6,513 nt of DNA, taken from positions 1 through 6,513 of the forward strand of contig JACNFS010000053.1 in assembly GCA_014384515.1 (NCBI GenBank). The letters are read 5' to 3'. The notes under the pieces are model-generated. The model saw only the letters and a list, made by a program, of their open reading frames with translations. It searched no databases and was not told the DNA's origin. Positions 6,090-6,513 of this stretch are shown here, piece by piece. How positions within the stretch are numbered: the first letter of the stretch is position 1; the number at the start of each line of letters is the position of its first letter. The position numbers and the translations under genes are program-made. The DNA is from Dehalococcoidia bacterium. GTDB lineage: Bacteria; Chloroflexota; Dehalococcoidia; GIF9; UBA5629.

Positions 6090-6097
6090 TGCTAAAT

Positions 6098-6513
6098 ATG
6101 TTGAGATTTATAGAAGATTTTCTTTTTCAATCCTGGCACTCATTCTAATTCCTGCATTACTTATGTCATCGTTTCCAGTTTTAGACGCTTCAATCAACTC
6201 AAAAGGCTCAGGCACTCGGAGTTCGGTAGTATACGCTCAGGTGGCTGAGCATGCCGTTCAATGTTCTGTGCCGTATCAACTATTAACCGTCACGCTAGAG
6301 TGTTTTGTCGGAGAGGGGAGCTTTGCGGACGGCTACGATTTCTCGGCGCAAGCCGTCCAGAAATGGGGCGAAGATGGTCTTGATCGCCCGGACCTGAACC
6401 CTGATTTCTATCTTGGTACTGCTACTGCAAGCACGCAGGCGGTAGGGGTGGACAAGGGTACGCTGGCGGGCAACGCCATGATGGACTTCACCACCGCTCG
6501 CCCCGGCCGGGTA
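6098..6513 (+). pseudogene. Secreted protein with frameshifted signal peptide, fused to a cohesin fragment (3' partial)
   Basis: The ATG with the strong RBS opens a frame that stops at TAA 6146 after 16 codons. In the other frame, open from 6085 to the right edge, the DNA encodes FSFSILALILIPALLMSS, a clear signal-peptide core, then a putative processing region (SSVVYAQ) and about 70 residues of unrecognised protein (for example CFVGEGSFADGYDFSAQAV). It then reads QAVGVDKGTLAGNAMM, identical in protein to the cohesin lipoprotein. That frame has no ATG before 6163. Adding one base after 6111 would give MLRFIRRFSFSILALI, a good signal peptide, so one lost base is the simplest explanation. It could be a true pseudogene, phase variation or a sequencing error. 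The cohesin fragment lacks its first strands. Confidence 0.7.
6435..6513 (+). repeat. 79-bp near-identical copy of the lipoprotein's cohesin segment
   Basis: Positions 6435-6513 match 4013-4091 with one mismatch (T6459 versus C4037, a synonymous Gly codon change), in the same reading frame. The match runs to the window edge, so its full length is unknown. To the left the two sequences diverge at once. It implies recent duplication or gene conversion between cohesin genes, or a join made during assembly. Confidence 0.93.

Larger units (their letters stand above)
5376..6097. other. Long intergenic region with hairpins and repeats, no convincing gene
   Basis: About 720 bases lie between the OB-fold lipoprotein and the frameshifted secreted-protein gene. 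Both strands were read. The open frames here have no convincing RBS or recognisable domain, and one of them is opened only by the palindrome sequence. The content is a small hairpin at 5382-5395, a palindrome with direct repeats at 5461-5508, two more hairpins at 5520-5564, a long hairpin at 5658-5693, a heptamer repeat at 5700-5733 and a 12-bp palindrome at 5829-5840. A weak 36-codon ORF lies at 5908-6018. The density of inverted repeats suggests an insertion-tolerant spacer. Confidence 0.7.

Noticed and set aside
1..6513. CRISPR array, tRNA or rRNA genes
   Set aside because: No regularly spaced repeats with unique spacers, no cloverleaf and no rRNA-like conserved sequence were seen on either strand.

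Overview
The window looks bacterial and comes from a genome rich in extracellular modular proteins. Evidence is good Shine-Dalgarno motifs, two lipobox signal peptides, Pro-Thr linkers of the (PT)n type, and cohesin, dockerin and LamG modules. Such proteins are common in uncultured Chloroflexota (Dehalococcoidia-like) and similar anaerobes, and also occur in some methanogenic archaea, so the phylum is only a weak inference. All supportable genes lie on the + strand. Base composition is patchy: hand counts give 23/60 G+C at 541-600 and 38/60 at 1801-1860.

Region 1 (2-3655) is the 3' part of one very large gene, open at the left edge. Its visible 1217 residues contain, in order: a GTY/GxW-type beta domain, PT linker, LamG 1, PT linker, LamG 2, PT linker, cohesin, dockerin, a ZU5-like domain, a run of IGGSI decapeptide repeats, a Cys-rich segment and a YfaP/DUF2135-like end. 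Region 2 (3657-3800) is a dockerin missing its first calcium loop, stranded between the big gene and the next one. Region 3 (3813-4298) is a small cohesin lipoprotein with a strong RBS. Region 4 (4299-4586) holds a probable frameshifted remnant of a small membrane protein. Region 5 (4587-5375) is a lipoprotein with an OB-fold-like domain and a transthyretin-like tail. Region 6 (5376-6097) is about 720 bases with no convincing gene. It contains several hairpins, a 28-bp perfect palindrome flanked by 10-bp direct repeats, a degenerate heptamer repeat and one weak 36-codon ORF. Region 7 (6098-6513) is a secreted-protein gene with a frameshift in its signal peptide. It runs, in frame, into a 79-bp near-identical copy of the lipoprotein's cohesin and continues past the window edge.

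The likely common theme is a non-cellulosomal cohesin-dockerin surface assembly. The large adhesin-like protein carries both partners, and a membrane-anchored cohesin is encoded immediately downstream. The region also shows repeated module shuffling: a dockerin half, a cohesin fragment duplication, in-frame linker repeats and two probable frameshifted genes. No catalytic domain was recognised, so the substrate or partner of the complex is unknown.
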